DNA of 64,000 bases, taken from the NCBI GenBank assembly GCA_963674685.2, contig CAXXWT010000005.1, positions 558,001 through 622,000 of the forward strand, given 5' to 3'. The notes beneath the pieces are model-generated. The model saw only the letters and a program-made list of their open reading frames with translations. It searched no databases and was not told where the DNA came from. This document shows, in pieces, positions 8,816-18,013 of the stretch; position 1 is the first letter of the stretch; each line of letters opens with the position of its first letter. Made by a program: the position numbers and the translations under genes. Origin of the DNA: G963674685 sp963674685. Lineage in GTDB: Bacteria > Lernaellota > Lernaellaia > JACKCT01.

Positions 8816-11050
8816 ATGAAATTGATCCATTTTTCCGGGCTGTTCCTTATACCCCTCTTCCCCTTGATCGGCGCCTTTTACGCCGGAGCCTTCGGGCTGA
8901 AGATACATCGCCGATTCGGGGAAAAAGCCATCCACTTCCCCACGGTGATCCTGCCCTGGTGCTCTTTTGTCGTGGCCGTCGCAGCGGTTATCCGCCTGGC
9001 GACTTCGGGACACGAAACCGCGTTGGTGCAGCATTTGTGGCAATGGCTTCACTTCGAATCCCTCGACGCGGATCTGGCGTTTCAGATGGACCGTCTCTCG
9101 GCGGTCATGGTTCTCGTGGTCACGTTCGTGGGAAGCCTGATCCACGTGTATTCCATCGGCTACATGCACGACGATCCGAGCTACTGGCGGTTTTTTTCCT
9201 ATCTCAACCTGTTCATGTTCTCGATGCTGACGCTGGTTCTGGCCGACAACTTCCTTCTGATGTTCGTCGGGTGGGAAGGCGTGGGTCTTTGCTCCTACCT
9301 GTTGATCAGCTTCTGGTATACGGACGTGGAAAAGGCCAAGGCCGGCATGAAGGCCTTCGTGGTCAACAGAATCGGCGACGCCGGATTTTCCCTGGGCCTT
9401 TTTCTGGTGTTCTGGGGACTTTTCGGCGTGTGGACCCACGGCGAAATCAACGCGGCGACGCATCATGAAACCGCGGCCGTCGAAGCCGAAAGTCACGACG
9501 GCGAACACGGCGGCGCCCTGAGCGTCACTTCAGTCAAATTCCGCGAAGTGGAGCGGATCCTTCACGATCCCGCGCGTCGCGAGGCTTTCACCTCCCAACA
9601 CTGGGGCGGCGTCAGTCTGGTCACGCTGGCCTGCATTCTCCTGTTTGTCGGAGCCACGGGTAAAAGCGCACAGATACCACTGTATGTCTGGCTTCCCGAC
9701 GCCATGGCGGGTCCGACGCCGGTTTCGGCTCTGATCCACGCGGCTACGATGGTCACCGCCGGCGTCTATATGGTGGCGCGGCTGCATTTCCTGTTCGCCC
9801 TAAGCCCGGTGGCCATGTCCGTCGTGGCGACGACGGGCGCCGCGACCGCCCTTTTCGCCGCCACCATCGGCCTGTTCCAATACGACATCAAAAAAGTTCT
9901 CGCCTACTCCACCGTCAGCCAGCTCGGCTTCATGTTCGTGGCGGTGGGCGTCGGCGCATACTGGGTCGGCATCTTCCATCTCATGACGCATGCGTTCTTC
10001 AAGGCCTGCCTCTTTCTGGGCTCGGGCAGCGTCATCATGGGGTGCCACCACGAGCAGGACATGCGCAAGATGGGCGGGCTGCGCAAGCTTATGCCGATTA
10101 CCGCGATCACATATCTTCTGTCGTGCTGCGCCATCGCCGGTTTCCCGTTTTTTTCGGGATTCTTCTCCAAGGATGAAATCCTCTGGAAAGCCTTCACCAC
10201 GGGCAATCTGGCCTTCAACACCCAGGGGTTCTGGCTGTGGATGATCGCCGCAGTGGCCGCGCTTTGCACTTCCTTTTACATGTTCCGTTCATACTACATG
10301 ACCTTCAGCGGCGAGTATCGCGGCGGCCACGCGGCCCACGGTCACGACGGTCATGACGATCACGACGCCCACGATGCGCACGGCCATTCCGGCGCGCCGC
10401 ACGAATCGCCGGTCACCATGACCGCGGTTCTTTCCGTCCTGGCTTTCATGGCGGTGGTGGGCGGTTACATCGGCCTGCCTCATCTGTGGCACATGCCCAA
10501 CTTCTTCGAAGCCTGGCTGGAGCCGATCTTCGAGCACACCGAGCACGCTTTGCACTGGGCTCATAAACCATTGAGCCTGGAATGGGGCCTGATGGCGTTT
10601 TCCATCGTCGTGGCGTTCACGGGATTCTTCGCGGCGCGGTGGCTGTATCGGAACAATACAAATCCGATTCCCGGGAAACTGGTGAACACCGACAACAAAC
10701 TGATCCGCGGCGTCCATCAATTCGTTTTCAGGAAATATATGGTGGATGAGGCTTATCAGGTTGCGATTATCGACAACACCATCTACACGGCCAAGGGTCT
10801 GTCCTGGTTCGATAAATGGATCGTGGACGGGATTGTGAATCTTTGCGGCCTCATCGGGCGCACCATGGGCATGATCCAGGGATTCATCGACCGGGTTTTC
10901 GTGGACGGACTGGTGAATCTGGTGGCCGAGGCAATTCTCTTCGGCGGCCGGCATCTCCGCAAGGTCCAGACCGGACGGATTCAATCCTACGTCTATGCTC
11001 TGGTCGGCGGCGCGCTGGCGGTCGTGGTTTTCATGTATGCGATCACGTAA
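8816..11050 (+). CDS. nuoL: NADH-quinone oxidoreductase subunit L
   Basis: The 744-residue antiporter-like subunit has the Mrp/Proton_antipo_M core (GWEGVGLCSYLLISFW, IPLYVWLPDAMAGPTPVSALIHAATMVTAGVY, KVLAYSTVSQLGFM) and the C-terminal lateral helix (FVFRKYMVDEAYQ onward) that spans the membrane arm. Two soluble loops are His/Asp-rich: one at about residues 207-235 (nt 9434-9520) and a stronger one at about 503-530 (nt 10328-10404) with repeated HDH/HDAHDAH units. The loops could bind metal or be spacers. An 85-bp gap separates it from nuoM, the largest break in the operon. Confidence 0.96.
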   Translation: MKLIHFSGLFLIPLFPLIGAFYAGAFGLKIHRRFGEKAIHFPTVILPWCSFVVAVAAVIRLATSGHETALVQHLWQWLHFESLDADLAFQMDRLSAVMVLVVTFVGSLIHVYSIGYMHDDPSYWRFFSYLNLFMFSMLTLVLADNFLLMFVGWEGVGLCSYLLISFWYTDVEKAKAGMKAFVVNRIGDAGFSLGLFLVFWGLFGVWTHGEINAATHHETAAVEAESHDGEHGGALSVTSVKFREVERILHDPARREAFTSQHWGGVSLVTLACILLFVGATGKSAQIPLYVWLPDAMAGPTPVSALIHAATMVTAGVYMVARLHFLFALSPVAMSVVATTGAATALFAATIGLFQYDIKKVLAYSTVSQLGFMFVAVGVGAYWVGIFHLMTHAFFKACLFLGSGSVIMGCHHEQDMRKMGGLRKLMPITAITYLLSCCAIAGFPFFSGFFSKDEILWKAFTTGNLAFNTQGFWLWMIAAVAALCTSFYMFRSYYMTFSGEYRGGHAAHGHDGHDDHDAHDAHGHSGAPHESPVTMTAVLSVLAFMAVVGGYIGLPHLWHMPNFFEAWLEPIFEHTEHALHWAHKPLSLEWGLMAFSIVVAFTGFFAARWLYRNNTNPIPGKLVNTDNKLIRGVHQFVFRKYMVDEAYQVAIIDNTIYTAKGLSWFDKWIVDGIVNLCGLIGRTMGMIQGFIDRVFVDGLVNLVAEAILFGGRHLRKVQTGRIQSYVYALVGGALAVVVFMYAIT

Positions 11051-11135
11051 AGAATTCAGGCCCGACCGAGTCGTGCGGACGGGCATAAGAAAATTTTAAT
11101 AGGTTACTGACACGGTTCGATAAACAGAGGTCAAA

Positions 11136-12788
11136 ATGGTCTACGCGACGAACAGCACATTACTCACTTGGCTTATCTTCACGCCGGTACTCGGCATTGG
11201 AGCGATCCTGGCCTTACTGGCGCTGCGGCCGGTTGCGAAATTCAGCCAGGAAATGATCGATCAGGCTTCCCGAGCCATCGGGCTTACGGCGACGATCATC
11301 GCGTCCCTGCTGGGCATCGTCCTGTGGAGGGGATTCGACGGCGGTTCCACGGGGCTGCAGTTCGTCCATCACTTCGTCTGGATTCGGGATTTCAATATCG
11401 AATTCTTCGTGGGTGTGGACGGTCTTTCAATCTCCATGGTCATTCTGACTGTGTTCGTGTTTCTGGCGGCCATGATCGCCTCCCTGCCCTGGTTCGGCAA
11501 GCTGGACGATCATCACCCGCATTTTTCCAAAAAACGCGTTCCCGGCTACATGATCCTCTTCCTCCTTCTTGAAACCGGCGTTTTGGGAACCTTCTGCGCT
11601 CAAGACTTCTTCCTGTTCTACGTTTTCTGGGAACTCATGCTCCTGCCGATGTACTTCCTGATCGGCATCTGGGGCGCGCCAACGCGCACCGAGTCCGACG
11701 GCCGGGTTCGCGGCGGCCCCTACGCGGCCATCAAGTTCTTCCTGTACACGCTGGCCGGCTCCGTGGTCATGCTCCTGGCCCTCATCGCGGTTTATTACAC
11801 CTCCGGGCCTTCCAAGCTCATCGACGGAACGGTCACGGCCCATACCTTCAATATCGTCAATCTGATCGAGATGAGCCGGGCGGGCGTTTTCGCCGCGGCG
11901 GCGCCGATCCTGGGAATGCAGTTCACCAAGGTCATTTTCGTGGCGCTTTTCCTCGGATTTTCGATCAAGGTGCCCATGTTCCCGTTCCATACATGGCTGC
12001 CCGACGCGCACGTTGACGCTCCCACGCCGATCTCCGTGATTCTGGCCGGCATCCTCCTGAAAACCGGCATGTACGGCATCCTTCGTTTCAACATGCAGTT
12101 TCTGCCCGACGTGCTGACCTGGGCCGCGGTGGCCATCGGCGTTCTGGGCGTAATCAATATCATGTACGGGGCTTTCGTCTGCCTCGCGCAAAAAGACCTG
12201 AAAAAACTTATCGCGTATTCCTCGGTGAGCCACATGGGCTTCTGCCTGCTGGGCCTCGCCGCCCTGACCCCGCAAGGGCTTTCCGGGTGCGTGTTCCAGA
12301 TGGTTTCCCACGGCGTGATTTCGCCCATGCTCTTCCTCGTGGCCGGCGTGATCTACGACCGCGCCCACACCCGCGACATCGAGGGATTCGGAGGACTAGC
12401 GACGCACGTGCCCGAGTACGCCGCCATGACCGGACTGGCTTTCATGGCCTCTTTAGGCCTGCCGGGACTCGCCGGATTCGTCGGCGAAGTTCTGGTGTGG
12501 ATCGGCGGCTTCGGCTCCACCGATACGACCTTCCGCTGGCTGGTGGTCGTCGCGATCCCCGCGGTCATCCTCACGGCGGGATACTACCTCTGGACCATGC
12601 AGCGCATGTTCCTGGGTTCGTTCAAAGAGAAATGGTCCCACATCTGGGATTTGACCTGGCGCGAGAGGATGACTCTGTATCCCCTCGCCATTGTTACCGT
12701 AATCCTCGGTTTCTGGCCGGCGCCCGTGTTTGATCTTGTGAACACGACGCTGTTCCATCTCCTCTCGATCGTAAAGGGCGGCGTGTGA
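11136..12788 (+). CDS. nuoM: NADH-quinone oxidoreductase subunit M
   Basis: The 550-residue antiporter-like subunit has FFLFYVFWELMLLPMYFLIG with the key Glu, FPFHTWLPDAHVDAPTPISVILAGILLKTGMYG and KLIAYSSVSHMGFCLLG, all NuoM signatures. RBS AGAGGTCAAA precedes ATG 11136. The TGA shares its final A with the nuoN ATG (TGATG), indicating coupled translation. Confidence 0.96.
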   Translation: MVYATNSTLLTWLIFTPVLGIGAILALLALRPVAKFSQEMIDQASRAIGLTATIIASLLGIVLWRGFDGGSTGLQFVHHFVWIRDFNIEFFVGVDGLSISMVILTVFVFLAAMIASLPWFGKLDDHHPHFSKKRVPGYMILFLLLETGVLGTFCAQDFFLFYVFWELMLLPMYFLIGIWGAPTRTESDGRVRGGPYAAIKFFLYTLAGSVVMLLALIAVYYTSGPSKLIDGTVTAHTFNIVNLIEMSRAGVFAAAAPILGMQFTKVIFVALFLGFSIKVPMFPFHTWLPDAHVDAPTPISVILAGILLKTGMYGILRFNMQFLPDVLTWAAVAIGVLGVINIMYGAFVCLAQKDLKKLIAYSSVSHMGFCLLGLAALTPQGLSGCVFQMVSHGVISPMLFLVAGVIYDRAHTRDIEGFGGLATHVPEYAAMTGLAFMASLGLPGLAGFVGEVLVWIGGFGSTDTTFRWLVVVAIPAVILTAGYYLWTMQRMFLGSFKEKWSHIWDLTWRERMTLYPLAIVTVILGFWPAPVFDLVNTTLFHLLSIVKGGV

Positions 12789-14260
12789 TGACCGACAGCC
12801 TTGTCCGGATTTTGCCTGAAATCGTTTTGCTGGCGGGCGTGTTCGCCCTCCTGGCGCTTGACCTTCTTTGGAAAAATGAAGCGTCGCGCCGGACGGCCCT
12901 GCTTGTCGTCTCAGTGATTTCCTTGTTGGCCGCAGCCGGCGTTCTGGCCGGTTCTTCCGCCGATGACGTCGCCGCATTCAGCGGCATGATCGCCGTCGAC
13001 GGATTCGCCCGTTTCTTCATGGCCCTCTTTTTGGTCGTGGCGTTTTTCGGCGTTTTCCTCGGCTACGCATCCGATGAAATCCCGCACGAAAGATTCGGCG
13101 AATTTCTGATTCTCCTTTTCTGCGTGACGCTTGGATTGTTCTTTTTGTCCAAAGCGCAGAATCTGCTGATGATCTATCTGTCCATCGAACTCGTCTCGAT
13201 TCCGTCCTACATCCTCGCCGGATTCCGCCGGGGCGACAGACGTTCTTCCGAAGCCGCCCTGAAGTACGTGATCTACGGGGCCGCCGCTTCGGGCCTGATG
13301 CTCTATGGTTTTTCGCTCCTCTACGGACTGACGGGAAGCATGGATCTCGCCAAAGTGGCGCACGCGCTGCAGTCGCTGAACACGGCGACCCCCGGCACGC
13401 ATCTGGTCATGGCCGTGGCCGTGATTTTCTCCCTGGCCGGATTCTGCTACAAAGCCGCGGCGGTTCCCTTTCACATGTGGTGCCCGGACGTGTATGAAGG
13501 CGCGCCGACGCCCTTCGTGGCGTTTTTGTCCGTGGGTCCCAAGGCGGCGGGACTGGCGGCGCTGGCCCGCTTCCTGCTCGTAGGCTACGGCCCTCCCACG
13601 GGAGCGCACGCCCTGCCCTGGCCGGTTATCATCGGCATCCTGTCCGTCGCGACCATGACGCTGGGCAACGTGGTCGCCATCGCGCAAAACAACGTCAAGC
13701 GCCTGCTGGCTTATTCCAGCATCGCGCACGCCGGTTATCTTCTTTTGGGCATCGCCGTCGGAACATCGGAAGCCTTGCAGGCGGTCATGATGTATCTGGG
13801 CATTTACCTGGCCATGAACATGGGCGCTTTCGCTGCGGTCATGGCGGTGCGCTCGATGACCGGATCGGAAGATATCTCGGCTTACAAAGGCCTCGGCGCC
13901 CAAAAGCCTTTCATGGCGGTCATGATGGCGATTTTCCTGTTCTCGCTGACCGGCGTGCCGCCCTTCGGCGGATTCATCGGGAAATTCTATCTTTTCGCCG
14001 CCGTCATCCACGCGCATACGACGTTCTTCTACGTCCTGGCGCTCATCGGCGTCCTGAATTCCGCCATTTCACTTTACGCTTATGCGCGCGTCCTTCGAGC
14101 CATGTTCCTCGACGGACCGGAAGGCGAAGTTTCCGCCGCGCCGGTGACGCGGGTCATCACCGCGGTGCTCGCGATTCTCGCGGTCCCGACAGTGATTCTC
14201 GGCATCTGGTGGTCGCCGCTCATCGCGGCCATCGAGCGCTCTTCAAGCCTCCTGCACTAA
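12788..14260 (+). CDS. nuoN: NADH-quinone oxidoreductase subunit N
   Basis: The third antiporter-like subunit, 490 residues. Signatures are LLMIYLSIELVSIPSYILAG, VPFHMWCPDVYEGAPTPFVAF, VKRLLAYSSIAHAGYLLLG and LTGVPPFGGFIGKFYLF. I chose ATG 12788, which overlaps the nuoM stop; a GTG at 12785 is the only alternative nearby. It ends the operon: no nuoE, F or G is found downstream. Confidence 0.96.
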   Translation: MTDSLVRILPEIVLLAGVFALLALDLLWKNEASRRTALLVVSVISLLAAAGVLAGSSADDVAAFSGMIAVDGFARFFMALFLVVAFFGVFLGYASDEIPHERFGEFLILLFCVTLGLFFLSKAQNLLMIYLSIELVSIPSYILAGFRRGDRRSSEAALKYVIYGAAASGLMLYGFSLLYGLTGSMDLAKVAHALQSLNTATPGTHLVMAVAVIFSLAGFCYKAAAVPFHMWCPDVYEGAPTPFVAFLSVGPKAAGLAALARFLLVGYGPPTGAHALPWPVIIGILSVATMTLGNVVAIAQNNVKRLLAYSSIAHAGYLLLGIAVGTSEALQAVMMYLGIYLAMNMGAFAAVMAVRSMTGSEDISAYKGLGAQKPFMAVMMAIFLFSLTGVPPFGGFIGKFYLFAAVIHAHTTFFYVLALIGVLNSAISLYAYARVLRAMFLDGPEGEVSAAPVTRVITAVLAILAVPTVILGIWWSPLIAAIERSSSLLH

Positions 14261-14296
14261 CAGGCGCAAAGTTTTTAAGGATCCTGCGATTCCAAC

Positions 14297-14337
14297 ATCC
14301 CGAACCGCGCAAAAACAAAGCCGGCGCAGTTCGGGAT
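14297..14337 (+). terminator. Hairpin after nuoN, candidate terminator
   Basis: Two 14-base arms (14297-14310 and 14324-14337) pair with one mismatch around a 13-base loop, 37 bases after the nuoN stop. No U-run follows, so it may stabilise the 3' end rather than terminate. It abuts the repeat element at 14338. Confidence 0.4.
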
Positions 14338-14447
14338 AAGGAAACGTCAAGGATCGACGACCGCTCTTTCGGGCGGCGAAAAATAATTTTTCTTCTTCGC
14401 AAAGTATGAGAAGTGGGTGTTAAAGTAAGCTAATCCTCGAAGAACCT
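14338..14447 (+). repeat. Interspersed intergenic repeat, copy 1
   Basis: About 110 bases closely match 48976-49083: AAGGAAACGTCAAGGATCGA at the start, then ACCG..GGGCGGCGAAAAATAA, TTCTTCTTCGCAAAG, GAGAAGTGGG-GTTAAAGTA and TAATCCTCGAAGAACC. A small hairpin, CCGCyC-loop-GGGCGG, is kept in both copies. The rest of the 317-bp gap to 14578 is AT-rich and shows nothing I can name. Confidence 0.75.
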
Positions 14448-14577
14448 GAAATATTGCTATTCTGATGACTTTTTCATTGATTTTGCGGAATTAATGGGGT
14501 AACCCTTATTGGCAGGTGCGTAATATCAATGACTTTCGTATAAGGATATTATCGATATAATTCTGGAGATTAACTAA

Positions 14578-15630
14578 TTGCCTGTAAGGATATTCCTGAT
14601 TTCAAGTAACTCAGATTTGATCCGTCAAAGACAATCACCGGGATTGAAAGCTTTGTACAATGTTTTCCATTTGCTGATTTTCGTTTCTGTTTTCCTTACG
14701 AATTGCTACGTTGAAGATGACGTAAACGAAACGGAATCCCGCAATGCAAGCCGCGAATCCGCGAACGAGCAGGAAACCGTCGTTCAAACGATAAACGCGG
14801 AAACTTTGGACGCATCCCGGCAAAACTGGTTCAATGTTTTTTTCACCGGTGAAAACGTCGGGCGCTATTACAATCTGGACTTTGTCGTCATCTCCAAAAT
14901 CGCCCGAGCCATCCCGGAACCGTTTCGAAGCCAGTTCTATGACGGCGTGGCTCACGGCGTAAACTGGCCCTTTGAGGATCTGCCGAAGTGCCGGCGTCTC
15001 CTGCAAAATTATGTGAATCCGCGGTACAGCGAGATGATGTACTTCGGTCCGATTCAATCCATGGCCAAGGCTTACGGCGATTCGGCCGGAAAAATCACCG
15101 AATACGTAAAGCGGCTGCCGCCGGATTTTCAGCCATACGCTGCCAAAGGCATCAGCATCGGCCTTATGCGCTATTATAAACTTGACCTGTCCCAAGCCAT
15201 ACCGCTGATATTGCAGTTGGATGAGTCCTTGCGCGCCGCATGTTTCGAGGAACTGGGCTGGTGGCTCGGCGAGCGGCATCAGGCCGATTTGGCTACAATA
15301 AATACGATCATCGCCCAGATTCCCGAAAAATATCACGGCGAGATCTATCACGGTTATATCCGCGGCGTGGAAATCATCGATGAGACGGCGCCCTACGAGG
15401 ACGTGATCGCGCGCATCGATCCCGCTTACCACAAGATATGCTATCAGGCCCTGGGCTGGAAAATCCTCAACTGGAACTGGGTGGATCCGGATAATATCGA
15501 ATTGGCGTTGAAAAACATCAGGCGCAAGGACATGCTTCCGGCGGTGCGCAGTGAATTGCAGAAACTCGAGGGCCCCCCGCTCGGTCCGCCTCCCCCGCCG
15601 CCGGACGTCCCACCGGGGAAGCAACCCTGA
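14578..15630 (+). CDS. Hypothetical lipoprotein
   Basis: The 350-residue protein is not one I recognise. It starts at TTG 14578 with GGAG upstream. A long basic n-region precedes a hydrophobic core (VFHLLIFVSVFLTNC) whose Cys is a plausible lipidation site, followed by an acidic/Ser-rich linker (EDDVNETESRNASRES). The body is a helical region with repeated short blocks such as EPFRSQFYDGVAHGVNW, YHGEIYHGYIRGVEI and CFEELGWWLGE / CYQALGWKI, so it may hold degenerate repeats of about 35-45 residues. The C-terminus is Pro-rich (GPPPPPPDVPPG). It converges on phoU with a 24-base gap. Function unknown. Confidence 0.7.
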   Translation: MPVRIFLISSNSDLIRQRQSPGLKALYNVFHLLIFVSVFLTNCYVEDDVNETESRNASRESANEQETVVQTINAETLDASRQNWFNVFFTGENVGRYYNLDFVVISKIARAIPEPFRSQFYDGVAHGVNWPFEDLPKCRRLLQNYVNPRYSEMMYFGPIQSMAKAYGDSAGKITEYVKRLPPDFQPYAAKGISIGLMRYYKLDLSQAIPLILQLDESLRAACFEELGWWLGERHQADLATINTIIAQIPEKYHGEIYHGYIRGVEIIDETAPYEDVIARIDPAYHKICYQALGWKILNWNWVDPDNIELALKNIRRKDMLPAVRSELQKLEGPPLGPPPPPPDVPPGKQP

Positions 15631-15654
15631 CGCATTCATCGTTTCGCGGTCTAT

Positions 15655-16344
15655 TTATTTTTCATCCGAGTTTTTCGCGAGCGTTTCAAACTGGCTTTTA
15701 TGGCGCACGATTTCCCCGTCGACCATGTAGATAACATCTTCGGAGATGTTGTCGGCCAGATCGGCGATGCGCTCCAGGTATCGCGAGATGCTTAAACCGT
15801 GAATGGAGCAAACGGCGTTGACGGCCTGCGTTTCGATCAGTTGCCTGGTCAGTTCGTAGTTCTTGCGATGCAGGTCGTCGATCTCGTCGTCGGCCGCGGC
15901 GACTTCCCTGGCCAGTTTCGCATCCAGATTGACCAATGAGTCCAGGCTCTTTTTCAGCATGGCCTGCACTTTTTCGGCCATTTCGGTGAAATCGAAAGGC
16001 AGTACGCAGGATTCCATCTCGGCAAGATAAAGGCCGCGCTCGGCGATGTTGACGGCCAGATCGCCGATGCGCTCCAGGTCGTTATTCATCTTGAGCGTCG
16101 CCACGATGAACCTCAAATCCACCGCCACCGGCTGATGCAACGCCAGGATTTTCAGGCATTCCTCTTCGATTTCCACTTCCATTTTATCGATGACGCTGTC
16201 GGACTCGATCACCTTGCGCGCGGTGACCGAATCTTTTTCCAGAACAGTCCGCATGGCCATCCAAAGGCTTTTTTCCACAATAGCGCTTAAAGAAAGGGTC
16301 TGCTTTTTCAGTTTTTCGATTTCCAATCGTAGATGGGCAATCAT
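15655..16344 (-). CDS. phoU: Phosphate-specific transport regulatory protein PhoU
   Basis: PhoU dampens PhoR signalling when the Pst transporter is saturated with phosphate. The 229-residue protein has two three-helix repeats with the family's acidic metal-binding motifs (ERIGDLAVNIAERG in the first, ERIADLADNISEDVIYM in the second). It lies last in the pst operon, 12 bases after pstB, the usual position. Confidence 0.95.
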   Translation of the reverse strand: MIAHLRLEIEKLKKQTLSLSAIVEKSLWMAMRTVLEKDSVTARKVIESDSVIDKMEVEIEEECLKILALHQPVAVDLRFIVATLKMNNDLERIGDLAVNIAERGLYLAEMESCVLPFDFTEMAEKVQAMLKKSLDSLVNLDAKLAREVAAADDEIDDLHRKNYELTRQLIETQAVNAVCSIHGLSISRYLERIADLADNISEDVIYMVDGEIVRHKSQFETLAKNSDEK

Positions 16345-16356
16345 TTTTCTGCCTCC

Positions 16357-17121
16357 TTAGCCGAATCTTCCGGTGATGTAGTCTTCGGTCTGCTTCAGTT
16401 TCGGGCGCGTGAATATGTTTTCAGTCGCGTCCATTTCGATGAGTTTCCCAAGATAGAAAAAGGCCGTGTAATCGGAAACGCGCGCCGCCTGTTGCATATT
16501 GTGCGTGACGATGATGATCGTGAATCTGTCTTTGAGTTCGATGATCAGTTCCTCGATCTTCTGCGTGGCGATCGGGTCCAGCGCCGAAGCCGGTTCGTCC
16601 ATCAAGAGAACCTCGGGCTCCACGGCCATGGCCCGCGCGATGCAGAGTCTTTGCTGCTGTCCGCCGGAAAGTCCCAGGGCCGATTCACCGAGCCGGTCTT
16701 TGACCTCCTCCCACAGGGCTGCGGCCTTAAGGCTTTTTTCAACCCTTCCCTGAAGCTCGCCTTTATTTTTAATTCCGTTGACGCGCAGTCCGTACGCCAC
16801 GTCGTTGAAGATGCTTTTGGGGAAGGGATTGGGTTTTTGAAAAACCATGCCGACGCGTCTTCTGACGTCCACGACGTCCACATCCTTGGCGTAAATGTCC
16901 ACGCCGTCGAGTTGGACGTTGCCGACGACCTTCGAGTCCGGGATGATGTCGTTCATGCGGTTGAGCGTGCGCAGATAGGTGCTTTTCCCGCATCCCGACG
17001 GGCCGATCAGCGCCGTAACCCTGTTGGCCGCAAACTCGAGGGATATTTCGTTTAGAGCTTTGTAATCGCCGTAAAAAAAGCTCATGTCCTTCGTGGCCAT
17101 CTTTATTTTATCGGAATTCAT
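16357..17121 (-). CDS. pstB: Phosphate ABC transporter ATP-binding protein
   Basis: ATPase of the high-affinity phosphate importer. The 254-residue sequence has Walker A GPSGCGKST, the Q-loop region VFQKPNPFPKS typical of PstB, signature LSGGQQQRLCIARAMA, Walker B VLLMDEPASALDP and the switch His in IIVTHNMQQAARVSD. It is preceded by pstA (17 bases) and followed by phoU. Confidence 0.97.
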   Translation of the reverse strand: MNSDKIKMATKDMSFFYGDYKALNEISLEFAANRVTALIGPSGCGKSTYLRTLNRMNDIIPDSKVVGNVQLDGVDIYAKDVDVVDVRRRVGMVFQKPNPFPKSIFNDVAYGLRVNGIKNKGELQGRVEKSLKAAALWEEVKDRLGESALGLSGGQQQRLCIARAMAVEPEVLLMDEPASALDPIATQKIEELIIELKDRFTIIIVTHNMQQAARVSDYTAFFYLGKLIEMDATENIFTRPKLKQTEDYITGRFG

Positions 17122-17138
17122 TTTTCATCGATCCCGCG

Positions 17139-18005
17139 TTAGTATGAATGTTTCTTACGCAGTCCGGCTCTGATGATGATCGCGACGAGGTTGATCCCCA
17201 ACACCAGAGAGATCAGCACCAGGGCGGTTCCATATTGAATCGGTCTCGTCTGCTCGATATGGGTCCCGGCCGTGGCCAGGACATAGATGTGATACGGAAG
17301 CGCCATCACTTCGTCGAAAATCGATTTGGGCATTTTGGTGGTGTAAAAAGCCGCCGCGGTGAACATGATCGGCGCCGTTTCCCCCGCGGCCCGGCCGATG
17401 CCAAGGATCGATCCCGTCAATATTCCGGGCAGCGCCGAGGGCAAAACAACTTTGTAGATGGTCTGCCATTTCGTCGCCCCCAGGGAGAGGGACGCCTCCC
17501 GATAGGTCTGGGGCACGGCTTTTAACGCTTCTTCCGAAGCGCCGATGATCACGGGCAGTATCAGAAAGCCCAGCGTGAGAGATCCGGCGAGAATCGAGGA
17601 GCCGAATCCGAAAAATACCACGAACAGCGCCAGTCCGAACAATCCGAAAACCACGGAGGGCACGCCCGCCAGGTTGTTGATGCCCAGGCGGATCACGCGC
17701 ACGATTTTTCCCCCGCGGGAATACTCATTGAGATAAATCGCGGACGCCAGTCCGAGAGGAAAAGCGACAAGCACCGCGCCGAGAGTGAGGTACAGTGTGC
17801 CGACGATAGCCGGGAAAATGCCGCCTTTGGTCATGGAATCGATCGGGGGTTTGGTGAGAAATTCCCAGGAGATGACCTTGTAACCGTTTGCCAGAATGAA
17901 TCCCAGAACGAAGGCGATGGCCAGGGCGATAACGACTACGGACATTCGAATGATGAAAAAGGCCGTTTTTTCGACTATTTTTCTCCGGGTTTTATAAGTC
18001 ATCAT
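17139..18005 (-). CDS. pstA: Phosphate ABC transporter permease PstA
   Basis: A 288-residue inner-membrane permease with six predicted helices and the EAA loop REASLSLGATKWQTIYKVVLPSA-LPGI that contacts PstB. FLTKPPIDSMTKGGIFPAIVGTL near the N-terminus and the GRAAGETAPIMFT segment are typical of PstA. ATG 18005 follows GAGGTGA. Eight bases separate it from pstC. Confidence 0.95.
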   Translation of the reverse strand: MMTYKTRRKIVEKTAFFIIRMSVVVIALAIAFVLGFILANGYKVISWEFLTKPPIDSMTKGGIFPAIVGTLYLTLGAVLVAFPLGLASAIYLNEYSRGGKIVRVIRLGINNLAGVPSVVFGLFGLALFVVFFGFGSSILAGSLTLGFLILPVIIGASEEALKAVPQTYREASLSLGATKWQTIYKVVLPSALPGILTGSILGIGRAAGETAPIMFTAAAFYTTKMPKSIFDEVMALPYHIYVLATAGTHIEQTRPIQYGTALVLISLVLGINLVAIIIRAGLRKKHSY

Positions 18006-18013
18006 TCACCTCG

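Noticed and set aside
14209..14409. 66-codon frame after nuoN
   Set aside because: It overlaps the nuoN 3' end and the repeat element, with no ribosome site.
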